A stretch of 43,420 bases of DNA from Pseudomonadales bacterium (GCA_022361455.1 JAKSAW010000710.1:1-43420); one strand, 5' to 3'. Counted from the first letter of the stretch, positions 8,497 through 17,001 are shown. Program-made: numbers and translations. Notes: generated by a model from the letters alone, not told the origin.

Positions 8497-10167
8497 ATGA
8501 GTAATGAAAATCGATACGCAGAAGCTAGTATGGAAGCCATGTACCGAATTTTTACGGTACCGGAGGCTCCCGATTCTACGTTAGGAAAAGTCGACCAAAT
8601 GATTTCGCAGAATCTCGGTCGCTTCCTACAAGATCACATTGTTGCTGTTGAAAAAGATCTCAAAATCCTTGAGAAGGATTTTGCGGACTCCCAAGTGCCT
8701 GAAAAACCTATCTTTGTATCCCAGCAAGCGGACTTTTTGTTGGACAAGGTGGTTTCCCAATCTGTTCATACCTCCTCCCCAAGTTTCATTGGGCACATGA
8801 CATCTGCGTTGCCTTATTTCATGTTGCCGTTATCGCGCATTATGATGGCGCTGAATCAAAACTTGGTGAAGATCGAAACGTCAAAAGCATTTACTCCGTT
8901 AGAGCGTCAAACTTTGGGTATGATGCATCGATTGATATATGACAACGATGATAAATTCTATGAACAATGGATGCACGAGCCTGGCCACTCATTAGGATCG
9001 TTTTGCTCTGGTGGTACCATCGCTAATCTAACTGCGCTATGGGTTGCACGTAATCGTCTTTTCCAGCCAACACAAGACTTTCCTGGTATTGTTCGAGTTG
9101 GTGTTTACGGAGCGCTTAAGCATCATGGCTATGATGGTGTTGCGGTGCTGGTTTCAGAACGCGGTCATTACTCGCTTTCCAAAGCGGCTGATGTGTTGGG
9201 TATAGGTCGCGAGAATTTAATAGCCGTAAAAGCAGACGCGAACAACCGGGTGCGAATTGATGAAGTTCGTCGACATATTCAAGCATGCCGTGAAGACAAT
9301 ATTAAAGTCATGGCGATCGTTGGCGTAGCCGGTACTTCTGAAACTGGAAGTGTTGATCCTTTAGATGAATTAGCCGATATCGCTCAGGAAATCGGCTGCC
9401 ATTATCATGTAGATGCTGCATGGGGTGGTCCTACATTGTTTTCGAAAAAATACCGCTCCATTCTCAAAGGCATTGAGCGCGCTGATTCGGTAACCATTGA
9501 TGCTCATAAGCAAATGTATGTGCCTATGGGAGCGGGTTTGGTGCTATTTAAGGATCCAACCTTAGTGTCTGCTATTGAGCATCATGCCGAATATATTATT
9601 CGTAAAGGCTCAAAGGATTTGGGTAGCTATACCTTAGAAGGTTCCCGCCCTGGTATGGCAATGCTATTGCAATCCGGTTTAAAAATTATTGGTCGTAGTG
9701 GTTATGAAATGTTGATCGATCAGGGTATCGACAAAGCTAGAGACTTTGCCGACATGATTGAATCAGATGAAGAGTTTGAACTGATCGCTGCCCCAGAACT
9801 CAATATCCTTTGTTATCGTTATGTGCCGCCCTTCGTTAAGCAGAAACTGGAAAACTGTAGCGAAGAGGAATTCGAGCAGATTCACGAGTTACTTAACAGG
9901 CTGACAAAGCGTATTCAAAAAACCCAGCGCGCCCGTGGTAAATCTTTTGTATCGCGAACGCGACTGATGCCAGAAGCCTATTATCGAGAAAAAACGGTGG
10001 TTTTCCGCTGTGTACTCGCCAATCCTCTGACCAGTCATCAAATTCTTCAAGATGTGCTTAAAGAGCAAAAATATATTGCTCGCACTAATGCCTGTAGAAA
10101 CTTTATGGAAGAACTGCGAGCAGTTTGCGGTCAACCCTCATTAACCGCTGTGAAGGCTGCTGGTTAA
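8497..10167 (+). CDS. panP: PLP-dependent decarboxylase, PanP-like (probable aspartate 1-decarboxylase)
   Basis: 556 residues, group II PLP decarboxylase. The Schiff-base lysine is Lys338 in DAHKQMYVPMGAG; the PLP-phosphate region SFCSGGTIANLTALWVARN (about 170-188) and cofactor Asp/His in YHVDAAWGG are present. The N-terminal 130 residues (EASMEAMYRIFTVPE, SFIGHMTSALPYFMLPLSRIM) resemble PanP, the pyruvoyl-independent aspartate decarboxylase that supplies beta-alanine for pantothenate in Vibrio and other gammaproteobacteria lacking PanD (known). Alternatives are glutamate or cysteine-sulfinate decarboxylase; length and N-terminal sequence favour PanP. coaBC, later in the same CoA pathway, is at 37-38 kb. 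Upstream is a 307-bp spacer, downstream polA. Confidence 0.8.
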   Translation: MSNENRYAEASMEAMYRIFTVPEAPDSTLGKVDQMISQNLGRFLQDHIVAVEKDLKILEKDFADSQVPEKPIFVSQQADFLLDKVVSQSVHTSSPSFIGHMTSALPYFMLPLSRIMMALNQNLVKIETSKAFTPLERQTLGMMHRLIYDNDDKFYEQWMHEPGHSLGSFCSGGTIANLTALWVARNRLFQPTQDFPGIVRVGVYGALKHHGYDGVAVLVSERGHYSLSKAADVLGIGRENLIAVKADANNRVRIDEVRRHIQACREDNIKVMAIVGVAGTSETGSVDPLDELADIAQEIGCHYHVDAAWGGPTLFSKKYRSILKGIERADSVTIDAHKQMYVPMGAGLVLFKDPTLVSAIEHHAEYIIRKGSKDLGSYTLEGSRPGMAMLLQSGLKIIGRSGYEMLIDQGIDKARDFADMIESDEEFELIAAPELNILCYRYVPPFVKQKLENCSEEEFEQIHELLNRLTKRIQKTQRARGKSFVSRTRLMPEAYYREKTVVFRCVLANPLTSHQILQDVLKEQKYIARTNACRNFMEELRAVCGQPSLTAVKAAG

Positions 10168-10186
10168 TTCCAAACATGTTAGCATT

Positions 10187-10207
10187 GCTCCTCAAACTTT
10201 GAGGAGC
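10187..10207 (+). promoter_or_regulatory. Hairpin sequestering the polA ribosome-binding site
   Basis: GCTCCTCAA (10187-10195) pairs perfectly with TTGAGGAGC (10199-10207) around a 3-nt loop. The right arm contains GAGGAG, the only Shine-Dalgarno-like sequence before the polA ATG at 10219 (12-nt spacing). No T-run follows, so a terminator for the upstream gene is less likely. Confidence 0.55.
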
Positions 10208-10218
10208 GATCGTTACCC

Positions 10219-12924
10219 ATGGCAGACAACAAACCACTAATTCTAGTGGATGGTTCATCCTATCTTTATCGCGCGTTCTATGCGCTACCTCCATTACAAA
10301 CCGCCAGTGGTCAACCCACGGGAGCTGTGCGTGGTGTGATCAGTATGCTGAAAAGTTTACTCAAGGAATATCAGCCTGAGCAGGTAGCGGTGGTTTTCGA
10401 TGCCAAAGGAAAAACGTTCCGCGATGATATGTACCAAGAGTACAAAGCCAATCGCCCACCAATGCCAGACGATCTTCGCGAACAAATCGCGCCACTGCAT
10501 GAAGCGGTTAAGTTAATGGGCTTTCCTATGCTGATGATCGAAGGCGTAGAAGCTGATGATGTTATTGGCACTTTGTGCGTGCAAGCCACCGAGCAGGGCG
10601 TGGATACGATCGTCTCCACTGGTGATAAAGACATGGCGCAATTAGTCAGTGATCATGTCACTTTGATTAACACCATGACGGATACCAAAATGGATCGCCA
10701 AGGAGTGATCGATAAATTCGGCGTGCCACCAGAAAAGATCATCGATTATTTAGCGCTAGTGGGCGACACAGTTGATAATGTTCCCGGTGTTCCCAAGTGC
10801 GGACCAAAAACAGCCGTTAAGTGGTTAGATAATTTTGGTAGCTTAGATGAAGTCATGGCACGTGCTGATGAAGTAAAAGGCAAAATAGGAGAAAATCTTC
10901 GAGGCGCTTTAGAAATGCTTCCGCTTTCCAAAACGTTGGTAACCATTAAAACTGATGTTGAGTTAGAGAAAGGCGTGAATGACTTGGCACTCGAGCCGGT
11001 GCAAACGGATGCATTGCTTGCTCTATTTAAAGAATTGGAATTCAAATCGTGGGTTAACGAGCTTGAAGCTGGGGAGGATAGTACTGAAACAGAGACTCCA
11101 GCAATGGAAGCGGTTGAAACCAATTACGAAACGATTTTTTCACAACAAGATTTTGATCGCTGGATTGAAAAACTCAATCAAGCTGAAGTGTTTGCTTTTG
11201 ACACTGAAACAACCAGTCTAGATTATATGGTTGCTGAATTAGTGGGGGTGTCCTTTGCAGTTGCTCCTGGAGAAGCGGCTTACGTGCCATTAACTCATCG
11301 TTATCCCGGTGCGCCAGAACAGCTTCCACTTGAATCCGTTTTAGCCGCATTAAAACCGTTGTTGGAAGGCGAAAAGCCAAAAGTTATTGGGCAAAATCTT
11401 AAATACGATAAAAGTGTGCTCGCTCACTACGATGTTTCGATTTCCGCTATCGCCGCAGACACCATGTTGGAATCGTACGTAGTGAATAGCACTGGTTCCC
11501 GGCATGATATGGATAGCCTCGCGGAAAACTATCTTAATCATAAAACCATTCACTTCGAAGACATTGCCGGTAAAGGTAAGAAACAACTCACCTTCGATCA
11601 AATTGATATTGAACAAGCGTCGCCTTACGCCGCAGAAGATGCAGATATTACCTTAAGATTGCATCAGGTTTTACAAGCGAAGCTGGAAGAAGCACCTAGT
11701 CTTCAACAGGTTTTTGAAACCATTGAGTTGCCTTTATTAAGTGTGCTTTCAAAAGTTGAGCGTACAGGTGCGCTAATTGATGCGGACTTGTTACGTCAAC
11801 AAAGTCAGCATTTAGCTGAGCGTATGCAAACGTTGGAGAAAGAAGCGTTTGATATTGCCGGTGAAGAATTTAATATCGCATCACCGAAGCAGCTAGGTCA
11901 TATCTTATATGAAAAACTAGAGCTGCCAATTAAAAAGCGTACTGCGAAAAAGGCACCATCGACAGCGGAAGATGTGCTGCAAGAATTGGCTTTAGATTAT
12001 CCGTTACCAAAAATTATTTTAGAGTATCGCGGTGTAAGTAAATTAAAATCTACTTACACCGATAAACTTCCCCAACTAATTAATAATAAGACTGGTCGAA
12101 TTCATACCTCTTATCACCAAGCGGTGACGGCGACAGGCCGCTTATCTTCATCAGATCCTAACTTGCAAAATATTCCCGTTAGAACTGAAGACGGACGCAA
12201 AATTCGTCAGGCGTTTATTCCAAAGCCTGGCTGCAAAATTGTGGCGGCGGATTATTCACAAATTGAATTGCGTATCATGGCCCATTTATCGGGCGACCAA
12301 GGTTTATTAAATGCATTTAATAATGGTTTAGATATTCATAAAGCAACCGCAGCTGAGGTGGAGGGTATCGATATTGAATCAGTCACTGCCGATCAGCGTC
12401 GTAGTGCGAAAGCGGTGAACTTTGGTTTGATTTATGGCATGTCGGCATTTGGTTTGGCCAAGCAATTGGGAATTGGTCGCGGCCAAGCCCAAGAGTATAT
12501 TGATTCTTACTTTGAAAAATATCCTGGTGTATTACAGTACATGGAATCAACTCGGGAGAAAGCTGCGCAGCAGGGTTATGTTGAAACCTGTTTTGGTCGT
12601 CGCTTGTACTTGCCTGAAATTAATGCCCGAAATCCTATGCGTCGCCAGGCTGCTGAGCGAACAGCCATCAACGCACCAATGCAGGGAACAGCCGCTGATA
12701 TTATTAAGCGTGCCATGATATCCGTAGATAAGTGGCTATTAGATCAAAAACTAGAGTCCATGGTCATTATGCAAGTACACGATGAACTTGTTTTGGAAGT
12801 ACCGGAGACAGAACTGGAGCAGCTAAAGAGCGGATTGGTTGAGCAAATGAGCGCCGCTGCTGATCTTGCGGTGCCACTGCTGGTTGAAGTCGGTGTAGGC
12901 GACAATTGGGAGCAGGCCCATTAG
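10219..12924 (+). CDS. polA: DNA polymerase I
   Basis: 901 residues (E. coli 928). Residues 1 to about 290 are the 5'-3' exonuclease ([49 protein letters not shown]). About 305-500 is the 3'-5' proofreading domain with its acidic residues intact: FDTET (327-331), GQNLKYD and YAAEDADIT. The rest is the family A polymerase: motif A DYSQIELR near 678, motif [11 protein letters not shown] near 731, motif [10 protein letters not shown] near 854. All three activities should work. It fills gaps and removes primers in replication and repair. Its ribosome-binding site lies in a hairpin, and a candidate sRNA gene follows. Confidence 0.98.
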   Translation: MADNKPLILVDGSSYLYRAFYALPPLQTASGQPTGAVRGVISMLKSLLKEYQPEQVAVVFDAKGKTFRDDMYQEYKANRPPMPDDLREQIAPLHEAVKLMGFPMLMIEGVEADDVIGTLCVQATEQGVDTIVSTGDKDMAQLVSDHVTLINTMTDTKMDRQGVIDKFGVPPEKIIDYLALVGDTVDNVPGVPKCGPKTAVKWLDNFGSLDEVMARADEVKGKIGENLRGALEMLPLSKTLVTIKTDVELEKGVNDLALEPVQTDALLALFKELEFKSWVNELEAGEDSTETETPAMEAVETNYETIFSQQDFDRWIEKLNQAEVFAFDTETTSLDYMVAELVGVSFAVAPGEAAYVPLTHRYPGAPEQLPLESVLAALKPLLEGEKPKVIGQNLKYDKSVLAHYDVSISAIAADTMLESYVVNSTGSRHDMDSLAENYLNHKTIHFEDIAGKGKKQLTFDQIDIEQASPYAAEDADITLRLHQVLQAKLEEAPSLQQVFETIELPLLSVLSKVERTGALIDADLLRQQSQHLAERMQTLEKEAFDIAGEEFNIASPKQLGHILYEKLELPIKKRTAKKAPSTAEDVLQELALDYPLPKIILEYRGVSKLKSTYTDKLPQLINNKTGRIHTSYHQAVTATGRLSSSDPNLQNIPVRTEDGRKIRQAFIPKPGCKIVAADYSQIELRIMAHLSGDQGLLNAFNNGLDIHKATAAEVEGIDIESVTADQRRSAKAVNFGLIYGMSAFGLAKQLGIGRGQAQEYIDSYFEKYPGVLQYMESTREKAAQQGYVETCFGRRLYLPEINARNPMRRQAAERTAINAPMQGTAADIIKRAMISVDKWLLDQKLESMVIMQVHDELVLEVPETELEQLKSGLVEQMSAAADLAVPLLVEVGVGDNWEQAH

Positions 12925-13030
12925 GCGCGGCTCCAGCCTTTAGGCAAATTAAATTAGGTGAAAGGTTGTAGGGGGAAAGTCGAGAAACAGAGCGAAGAAA
13001 CAAAGAAGAGAAAAAAGTTTAAAAACTTTT

Positions 13031-13058
13031 GAACTTTCTACATGTTGCAGTGGTCTTA
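13031..13058 (+). promoter_or_regulatory. Sigma-E (RpoE/AlgU)-type promoter
   Basis: GAACTT (13031-13036), 17 bp, then TCTTA (13054-13058). This matches the extracytoplasmic sigma-E consensus of GAACTT at -35 and TCTRA-like at -10. The A/T-rich palindrome AAAAGTTT/AAACTTTT (13013-13030) lies directly upstream and may act as an UP element. The predicted start is near 13064. Confidence 0.6.
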
Positions 13059-13063
13059 GTTTC

Positions 13064-13188
13064 GGAAGCTAAAGCAGCAACCCAAAATGAACTGGAATTG
13101 CGAGTGTTCTAGTTCATTCAACCGACTTTCCCCAATAGTCGGTTAACAATCAACCGATCGTGCACCCCAACGCGATCGGTTTTTTTTT
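13064..13188 (+). ncRNA. Candidate small RNA at the Spot 42/ErsA position
   Basis: About 125 nt between a sigma-E-type promoter and a strong terminator, on the same strand as polA. Three hairpins follow a single-stranded A/C-rich 5' end. First, AATGAACTGGAA (13086-13097) pairs with 13107-13118, 12 bp with one G-T. Second, AACCGACT (13120-13127) pairs with AGTCGGTT (13137-13144), loop TTCCCCAAT. Third is the terminator, loop with CACCCCAAC. In E. coli Spot 42 and in Pseudomonas ErsA are encoded between polA and engB (known); ErsA is AlgU-dependent and about 130 nt. Position, promoter type and size agree with ErsA, though I cannot show sequence homology. Confidence 0.6.
13152..13188 (+). terminator. 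Strong intrinsic terminator of the sRNA
   Basis: AACCGATCG (13152-13160) pairs perfectly with CGATCGGTT (13173-13181), followed by nine consecutive T (13180-13188). The 12-nt loop carries CACCCCAAC. The uridine tract is the expected Hfq-binding 3' tail of an sRNA. It also ends any polA read-through. Confidence 0.88.
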
Positions 13189-13191
13189 GCC

Positions 13192-13812
13192 TTATTTTGC
13201 TTGGTCTTGATTGATTTCAAACCACTCTGCTAGTTTGCGGTGGGCCTCCTCCAAACCTAGGCGGTTTTGTGAGGAAAAGAGCTGCACCGAAACATTGGGG
13301 CTGTCCTTGACGGCTTTCCCCACCTGAAATTTGGTGCTGTTTGCCGGGTTTTTCTTCAACTTATCTGCCTTGCTCAACAAGATATGGGTGGGAACCTGGT
13401 AGTGAGAAGCCCAATCCAACATCATTTTGTCGAAGTCTTTTAAAGGGTGGCGGACATCCATCACGATGACTAACCCCTTCAAGGCGTTGCGATCTTCAAG
13501 GTATTGGCTCATGTGAGCTTGCCAGTCTTTTTTCATTTTTTCAGGCACTTGGGCAAACCCATATCCAGGCAAATCAACCAGCTTGCGCTCATCATCGAGG
13601 GCAAAAAAGTTAATCATTTGGGTTCGTCCGGGCGTTTTACTGGTGCGGGCGAGCTTCTTTTGGCCAGTTAAGGTATTGATTGCACTCGATTTTCCAGAAT
13701 TTGACCGGCCAGCAAAGGCAATCTCAATACCTTGGTCTGGAGGGCAAGCTTCCACAGAGGGTGCGCCCAATAAAAAATGGGCCCGGTGCAATAGTTGAGC
13801 GATGGATGACAT
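13192..13812 (-). CDS. engB: Ribosome biogenesis GTPase EngB (YihA/YsxC)
   Basis: 206 residues. GTPase motifs: G1 GRSNSGKSS (35-43), switch I with KTPGRTQ (G2), G3 DLPGYG (80-85), G4 SKAD (147-150) and G5 near SSQ. This is the EngB/YsxC group of TRAFAC GTPases, essential in many bacteria and needed for late 50S assembly. The stop codon lies just 3 bp past the T-run of the convergent sRNA terminator. The polA-sRNA-engB order is conserved in E. coli and Pseudomonas. The ribosome-binding site is weak. Confidence 0.95.
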   Translation of the reverse strand: MSSIAQLLHRAHFLLGAPSVEACPPDQGIEIAFAGRSNSGKSSAINTLTGQKKLARTSKTPGRTQMINFFALDDERKLVDLPGYGFAQVPEKMKKDWQAHMSQYLEDRNALKGLVIVMDVRHPLKDFDKMMLDWASHYQVPTHILLSKADKLKKNPANSTKFQVGKAVKDSPNVSVQLFSSQNRLGLEEAHRKLAEWFEINQDQAK

Positions 13813-13928
13813 GTGCGATTCAGTTTGTATTCAGCTTAGCTTTTTTAGAATGGGCGCTAGTTTAACTGATCTCCCTCAAGCAAGCACTGAAAGCTCAAGC
13901 CTTATAGTGTGATTTCTCAAGTGCTTCC

Positions 13929-13957
13929 TTAACTCTTGCGGGGAGATTCGCTATAAT
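13929..13957 (+). promoter_or_regulatory. Sigma-70 promoter of the cytochrome c5-c4 operon
   Basis: TTAACT (13929-13934), 17 bp, then a perfect TATAAT (13952-13957). Predicted start near 13964, giving a leader of about 139 nt before the cytochrome start codon. Confidence 0.65.
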
Positions 13958-13968
13958 TCCGCAACTTT

Positions 13969-13987
13969 GTGTATTGACCTAATACAC
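13969..13987 (+). promoter_or_regulatory. Inverted repeat at the cytochrome promoter
   Basis: GTGTATT (13969-13975), spacer GACCT, AATACAC (13981-13987). It begins about five bases after the predicted transcription start, a normal place for a repressor operator, and could equally form an RNA hairpin at the 5' end of the message. No regulator is identified. Confidence 0.4.
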
Positions 13988-14052
13988 TTATGAGAGAAGA
14001 GAGGGGCCGTGGAGCTTGTTTTACCCGTGGCCGCATTAGATTTGGTATCGAA

Positions 14053-14079
14053 TCATTACGTCGGTAGTCGATGTAATGA
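14053..14079 (+). promoter_or_regulatory. Leader hairpin before the cytochrome c5-like gene
   Basis: TCATTACGTCG (14053-14063) pairs with CGATGTAATGA (14069-14079): 11 bp with one G-T pair and a 5-nt loop. It ends 24 bases before the start codon, just upstream of the GGTAAAGGG ribosome-binding region. Possible mRNA stabiliser or regulatory element. Confidence 0.5.
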
Positions 14080-14102
14080 CTCAATAGGTAAAGGGTTTAA
14101 CG

Positions 14103-14396
14103 ATGAAAAAACTCGCATTTGCATCTGCTGTATTTGCCTTGGGTTTAGCTGCTACTACTGCTAACGCTGAAGCGCCTGCTAAATACAATATGTACTGTGT
14201 TGGGTGTCACTCTACTGGCGCTGCTGGTGCTCCAAAAACTGGCGACAAAGCAGCTTGGGAAGCTCGCTTAGCTGTTGGTATGGATGCGCTAATCGCAAGC
14301 TCCAAGAAAGGTAAAAATGCAATGCCGCCTATGGGTCTTTGCGCCGATTGCTCTGATGATGAGTTCAAAGCCATCATCGAATTTATGGCCAAGTAG
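14103..14396 (+). CDS. Cytochrome c5-like periplasmic monohaem protein
   Basis: 97 residues. Signal peptide MKKLAFASAVFALGLAATTANA, cleaved after residue 22. One haem site CVGCH (Cys32, Cys35, His36), axial Met in NAMPPMG (74 or 77), and a second pair Cys80/Cys83 (CADC) that in cytochromes c5 forms a disulfide (known). The CSDDEFKAIIEFM end is typical of c5. It carries electrons in the periplasm, probably to an oxidase. It lies 35 bp upstream of cytochrome c4 in the same unit, the order also found downstream of engB in Pseudomonas. Neither CcmC-type maturation genes nor an oxidase are in the window. Confidence 0.9.
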   Translation: MKKLAFASAVFALGLAATTANAEAPAKYNMYCVGCHSTGAAGAPKTGDKAAWEARLAVGMDALIASSKKGKNAMPPMGLCADCSDDEFKAIIEFMAK

Positions 14397-14431
14397 CTCG
14401 CCGGCCAACTGAACGCTTTAGGAAGTTAACT

Positions 14432-15067
14432 ATGAAGAAGATGTTATCTACTCTTTCTGCCGTTGTTTTAATGGCAGGTGCGGTTTCTGTTCAAGCCGCT
14501 GGGGATGCGGAAGCAGGTAAAAGTAAAGCCGCTGTATGTGCGGGTTGTCATGGTGCTGATGGCAACAGCATGGTACCTAGCTTTCCTAAGCTAGCGGGCC
14601 AAAATGCCAAGTACACTGTTAAGCAGCTTCAAGACATGAAAGAAGGTAAGCGTAACGTGCCTGAAATGGCTGCTTTTCTACCAGGTCTAAGCGACCAAGA
14701 TATGGCTGATATTGCTGCTTATTATGAAGCCCAGCCTGTGAAGACTGGTAAAGCTAACCCTGAGTTAGTTGAGCTTGGACAACAGTTATATCGTGCAGGT
14801 AACCCTGAATCAGGCGTTACTGCTTGTGCTGGTTGTCATGGTGCCAATGGCGACGGTATGCCTGCGGCTGGCTTCCCTGCTTTAGCGGGACAGCATGCTG
14901 GTTACACTGAAGCACAATTAAAAGCGTTCCGTGCCAGTGGCCGTGGTGATGAAGCGGGCCCTTACCGTGATAACGATGGCGAGTCCATGATGATGCGTGC
15001 GACAGCAGCCCGTTTGACGGATGCTGAGATCAAGGCACTATCAAGCTACATCAACGGATTGTACTAA
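14432..15067 (+). CDS. cc4: Dihaem cytochrome c4
   Basis: 211 residues. Signal peptide ending QAA (about residue 23). Two CAGCH haem sites (Cys36-His40 and Cys132-His136), each followed by the c4 pattern GAxGxxM and a FPxLAGQxAxYTxxQL block, so the protein is an internal duplication of a class I cytochrome domain. It is a membrane-associated periplasmic electron carrier to terminal oxidases. The start has a clear GGAAG ribosome-binding site (TTAGGAAGTTAACT). A strong terminator follows at 15080. Confidence 0.95.
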   Translation: MKKMLSTLSAVVLMAGAVSVQAAGDAEAGKSKAAVCAGCHGADGNSMVPSFPKLAGQNAKYTVKQLQDMKEGKRNVPEMAAFLPGLSDQDMADIAAYYEAQPVKTGKANPELVELGQQLYRAGNPESGVTACAGCHGANGDGMPAAGFPALAGQHAGYTEAQLKAFRASGRGDEAGPYRDNDGESMMMRATAARLTDAEIKALSSYINGLY

Positions 15068-15079
15068 TCGCAGTTGAAC

Positions 15080-15109
15080 AAAAAAGGCAGCTCTGGGCTG
15101 CCTTTTTTT
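15080..15109 (+). terminator. Intrinsic terminator after cytochrome c4
   Basis: GGCAGC (15086-15091) pairs with GCTGCC (15097-15102), extended by an A-run on the left and seven T on the right, loop TCTGG. Confidence 0.9.
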
Positions 15110-15208
15110 ATGCCTGCCTATTATTCCGTTCAGGATTAGTACAGTTTCATTCAGTAATAATAAAAATATGGTGTCTAATAGGGCGCTGATTAATAAAGGA
15201 GAATTTCA

Positions 15209-15859
15209 ATGAAACTAATTGCTAACGCGTTTCTTTCGCTGATGCTGGTATTAACGACAGTTGCCGCTCAAGCTGAAACCTTCCGCGAGGGCGTTGATTA
15301 CCGCTTACTTGGCACACCTGTTGATGTCGACAACCCTAACAACATCGAGGTGCGTGAATTCTTTTGGTTTGGTTGCCCCCATTGCTTCGCCCTAGAGGCG
15401 TCTTTGGATGAATGGAAAAAGAACATCCCTGAGGGCGTTGATTTCATCGCAACACCGGCCCCTCTGAATAAATCCTGGACCCCTCATGCACATGCTTTTT
15501 ACGTGGCGAAGGCCTTGGGCAAAAGCAGTGAAATCAATGCCGCGTTGTTTGATGCTATTCATGTGGATAAAAAGCGCGTTGCCTCTCAGGATGAGCTAGC
15601 TAAATTCTTCTCCCAGCATGGCGTAGGTGAAGAGGACTTCAATAAGCTGTACAACTCCTTCTCTGTTCGTGTAGCAGTTCGTAAGGCAGAAGCCCTGGCA
15701 AAAGCTTATCGTTTAACCGGTGTGCCAGCCATTATCGTGAACGGTAAGTACATCGTCGAGAATCGCCTAGCGAAAACTAACGAGCGTATGATGAAAATCG
15801 TTAACTTCCTCATAGATAAAGAAAAAATCCAGAAGCAAACCAGCAATTTAAAGTTGTGA
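15209..15859 (+). CDS. dsbA: Thiol:disulfide interchange protein DsbA
   Basis: 216 residues. Signal peptide MKLIANAFLSLMLVLTTVAAQA. The thioredoxin-fold active site is CPHC (Cys56-Cys59) in FFWFGCPHCF, with the cis-proline in TGVPAIIVNG (Pro173) and the helical insertion between (about 90-160). It oxidises cysteines in folding periplasmic proteins. AAGGAG precedes the ATG. It has its own transcript after the c4 terminator. Its closeness to cytochromes c may be functional, since c-type maturation depends on periplasmic thiol chemistry (inference). A double inverted repeat follows the stop. Confidence 0.96.
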   Translation: MKLIANAFLSLMLVLTTVAAQAETFREGVDYRLLGTPVDVDNPNNIEVREFFWFGCPHCFALEASLDEWKKNIPEGVDFIATPAPLNKSWTPHAHAFYVAKALGKSSEINAALFDAIHVDKKRVASQDELAKFFSQHGVGEEDFNKLYNSFSVRVAVRKAEALAKAYRLTGVPAIIVNGKYIVENRLAKTNERMMKIVNFLIDKEKIQKQTSNLKL

Positions 15860-15866
15860 TCTCGTT

Positions 15867-15946
15867 CCTGGTGAATCCAAGGTTAGGTGTTTAAATTAAA
15901 GCCATAAACACCTAACTGGGTTTTTATGGTGGAATTTTTCACCAGG
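15867..15946 (+). repeat. Nested inverted repeats downstream of dsbA
   Basis: Outer arms CCTGGTGAA (15867-15875) and TTCACCAGG (15938-15946) are perfect complements. Inside them GTTAGGTGTTTA (15882-15893) pairs perfectly with TAAACACCTAAC (15905-15916), followed four bases later by TTTTT. The inner hairpin plausibly terminates dsbA; the outer pairing would lock the whole 80-nt element. I see no second copy in the window. Confidence 0.6.
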
Positions 15947-16069
15947 CCTACACTGAATATAAGCGGTAGAGTTAATTGGTCCGAAGTCTGTTGATCAGTT
16001 GTCATGATTGTCAGATAGCATTTGGCTCACTGATTCGCAGATCGTTCAGTATTAAGCTGTGAGGTTGAT

Positions 16070-16903
16070 TTGTCGTTCCATATAAATCATGAAGTACCCC
16101 ATCGCGAAGGTACCGCCCTGTCGACCAAGTATGGCGAAACGGTTCCTGAATCGATAAAGCTGTTGACCTACAACATTCAAGCAGCTATCGGGACCTCCAA
16201 TTATCTTCACTATGTGACCCGTAGTTGGCGGCATGTGCTGCCAGACTGGCGAGGGGTGCAGCGTCTGGACGATATTGGGCGAGTGATTTCCGAATATGAC
16301 TTGGTGGCATTGCAGGAAGTGGACGGTGGCAGTTTGCGCTCCAGCTTTGTGAATCAAGTGGCTTACTTGGCGGATCTATGCGGTTTTGATTATTGGTATC
16401 AACAACTTAATCGCGACTTTGGACGCTTAGGGCAATTTAGCAATGGCATCCTTTCTCGATTTATTCCCTACGAAGTTCAAGATCATAAATTACCTGGTCT
16501 CAAAGGGCGTGGTGCCATTGTCGCTAAGTATGGCAATGCTAAGCATCCGCTAGTGTTAGTAGGAGTGCATCTTGCGCTTAGTGAGCGGGCTCGTTATCGC
16601 CAGCTAGATTATCTAAGAGATTTGGTGCAAGGCTATGAGCATGTTGTTGTCATGGGTGACATGAATTGCCGTGGAGATCAGATTATTGATACACCACTGC
16701 GAGATACCCACTTAATCCAAGCGAAAGAAGAGCATCACACGTTTCCTAGTTGGAAGCCTGATCGCAGCCTGGATCACATCATGGTGAGCCCTTCCCTTAC
16801 CATTCGCGAAGTAGAAGTGTTAGATTTTGTGCACTCAGACCATCGTCCTATTTCCATGGAGGTTGTTCTGCCACGTCAGGTGAGAGATTCGTTCTACGAT
16901 TAG
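16070..16903 (+). CDS. Endonuclease/exonuclease/phosphatase-family hydrolase
   Basis: 277 residues from a TTG at 16070, chosen because GAGG lies five bases upstream and no ATG occurs in frame before the conserved LLTYNIQ block. EEP-family catalytic residues are visible: Asn in TYNIQ, Glu in LVALQEVDGG, His in GVHLAL, Asp-x-Asn in GDMNCR, then SLDHIMVS and SDHRPIS, so a DNase I-like metal-dependent phosphodiesterase fold. The segment GGSLRSSFVNQV and YWYQQLNRDFGRL match the Pseudomonas gene found between dsbA and a diguanylate cyclase gene. No signal peptide from this start. The substrate (nucleic acid, phospholipid or other phosphodiester) is not established. Confidence 0.87.
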   Translation: MSFHINHEVPHREGTALSTKYGETVPESIKLLTYNIQAAIGTSNYLHYVTRSWRHVLPDWRGVQRLDDIGRVISEYDLVALQEVDGGSLRSSFVNQVAYLADLCGFDYWYQQLNRDFGRLGQFSNGILSRFIPYEVQDHKLPGLKGRGAIVAKYGNAKHPLVLVGVHLALSERARYRQLDYLRDLVQGYEHVVVMGDMNCRGDQIIDTPLRDTHLIQAKEEHHTFPSWKPDRSLDHIMVSPSLTIREVEVLDFVHSDHRPISMEVVLPRQVRDSFYD

Positions 16904-17001
16904 CTCACAATTTTCACTTCAAGCTCTCCATTTTTAATTCCCCATCTATACTAAGTACTAGGCCCTATTCAACTGTTGTTGTTCTGTCTATTACTTGCCT
17001 T

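Noticed and set aside
12767..13003. Minus-strand reading frame across the end of polA
   Set aside because: It lies mostly inside polA, has no ribosome-binding site and no recognisable protein features.
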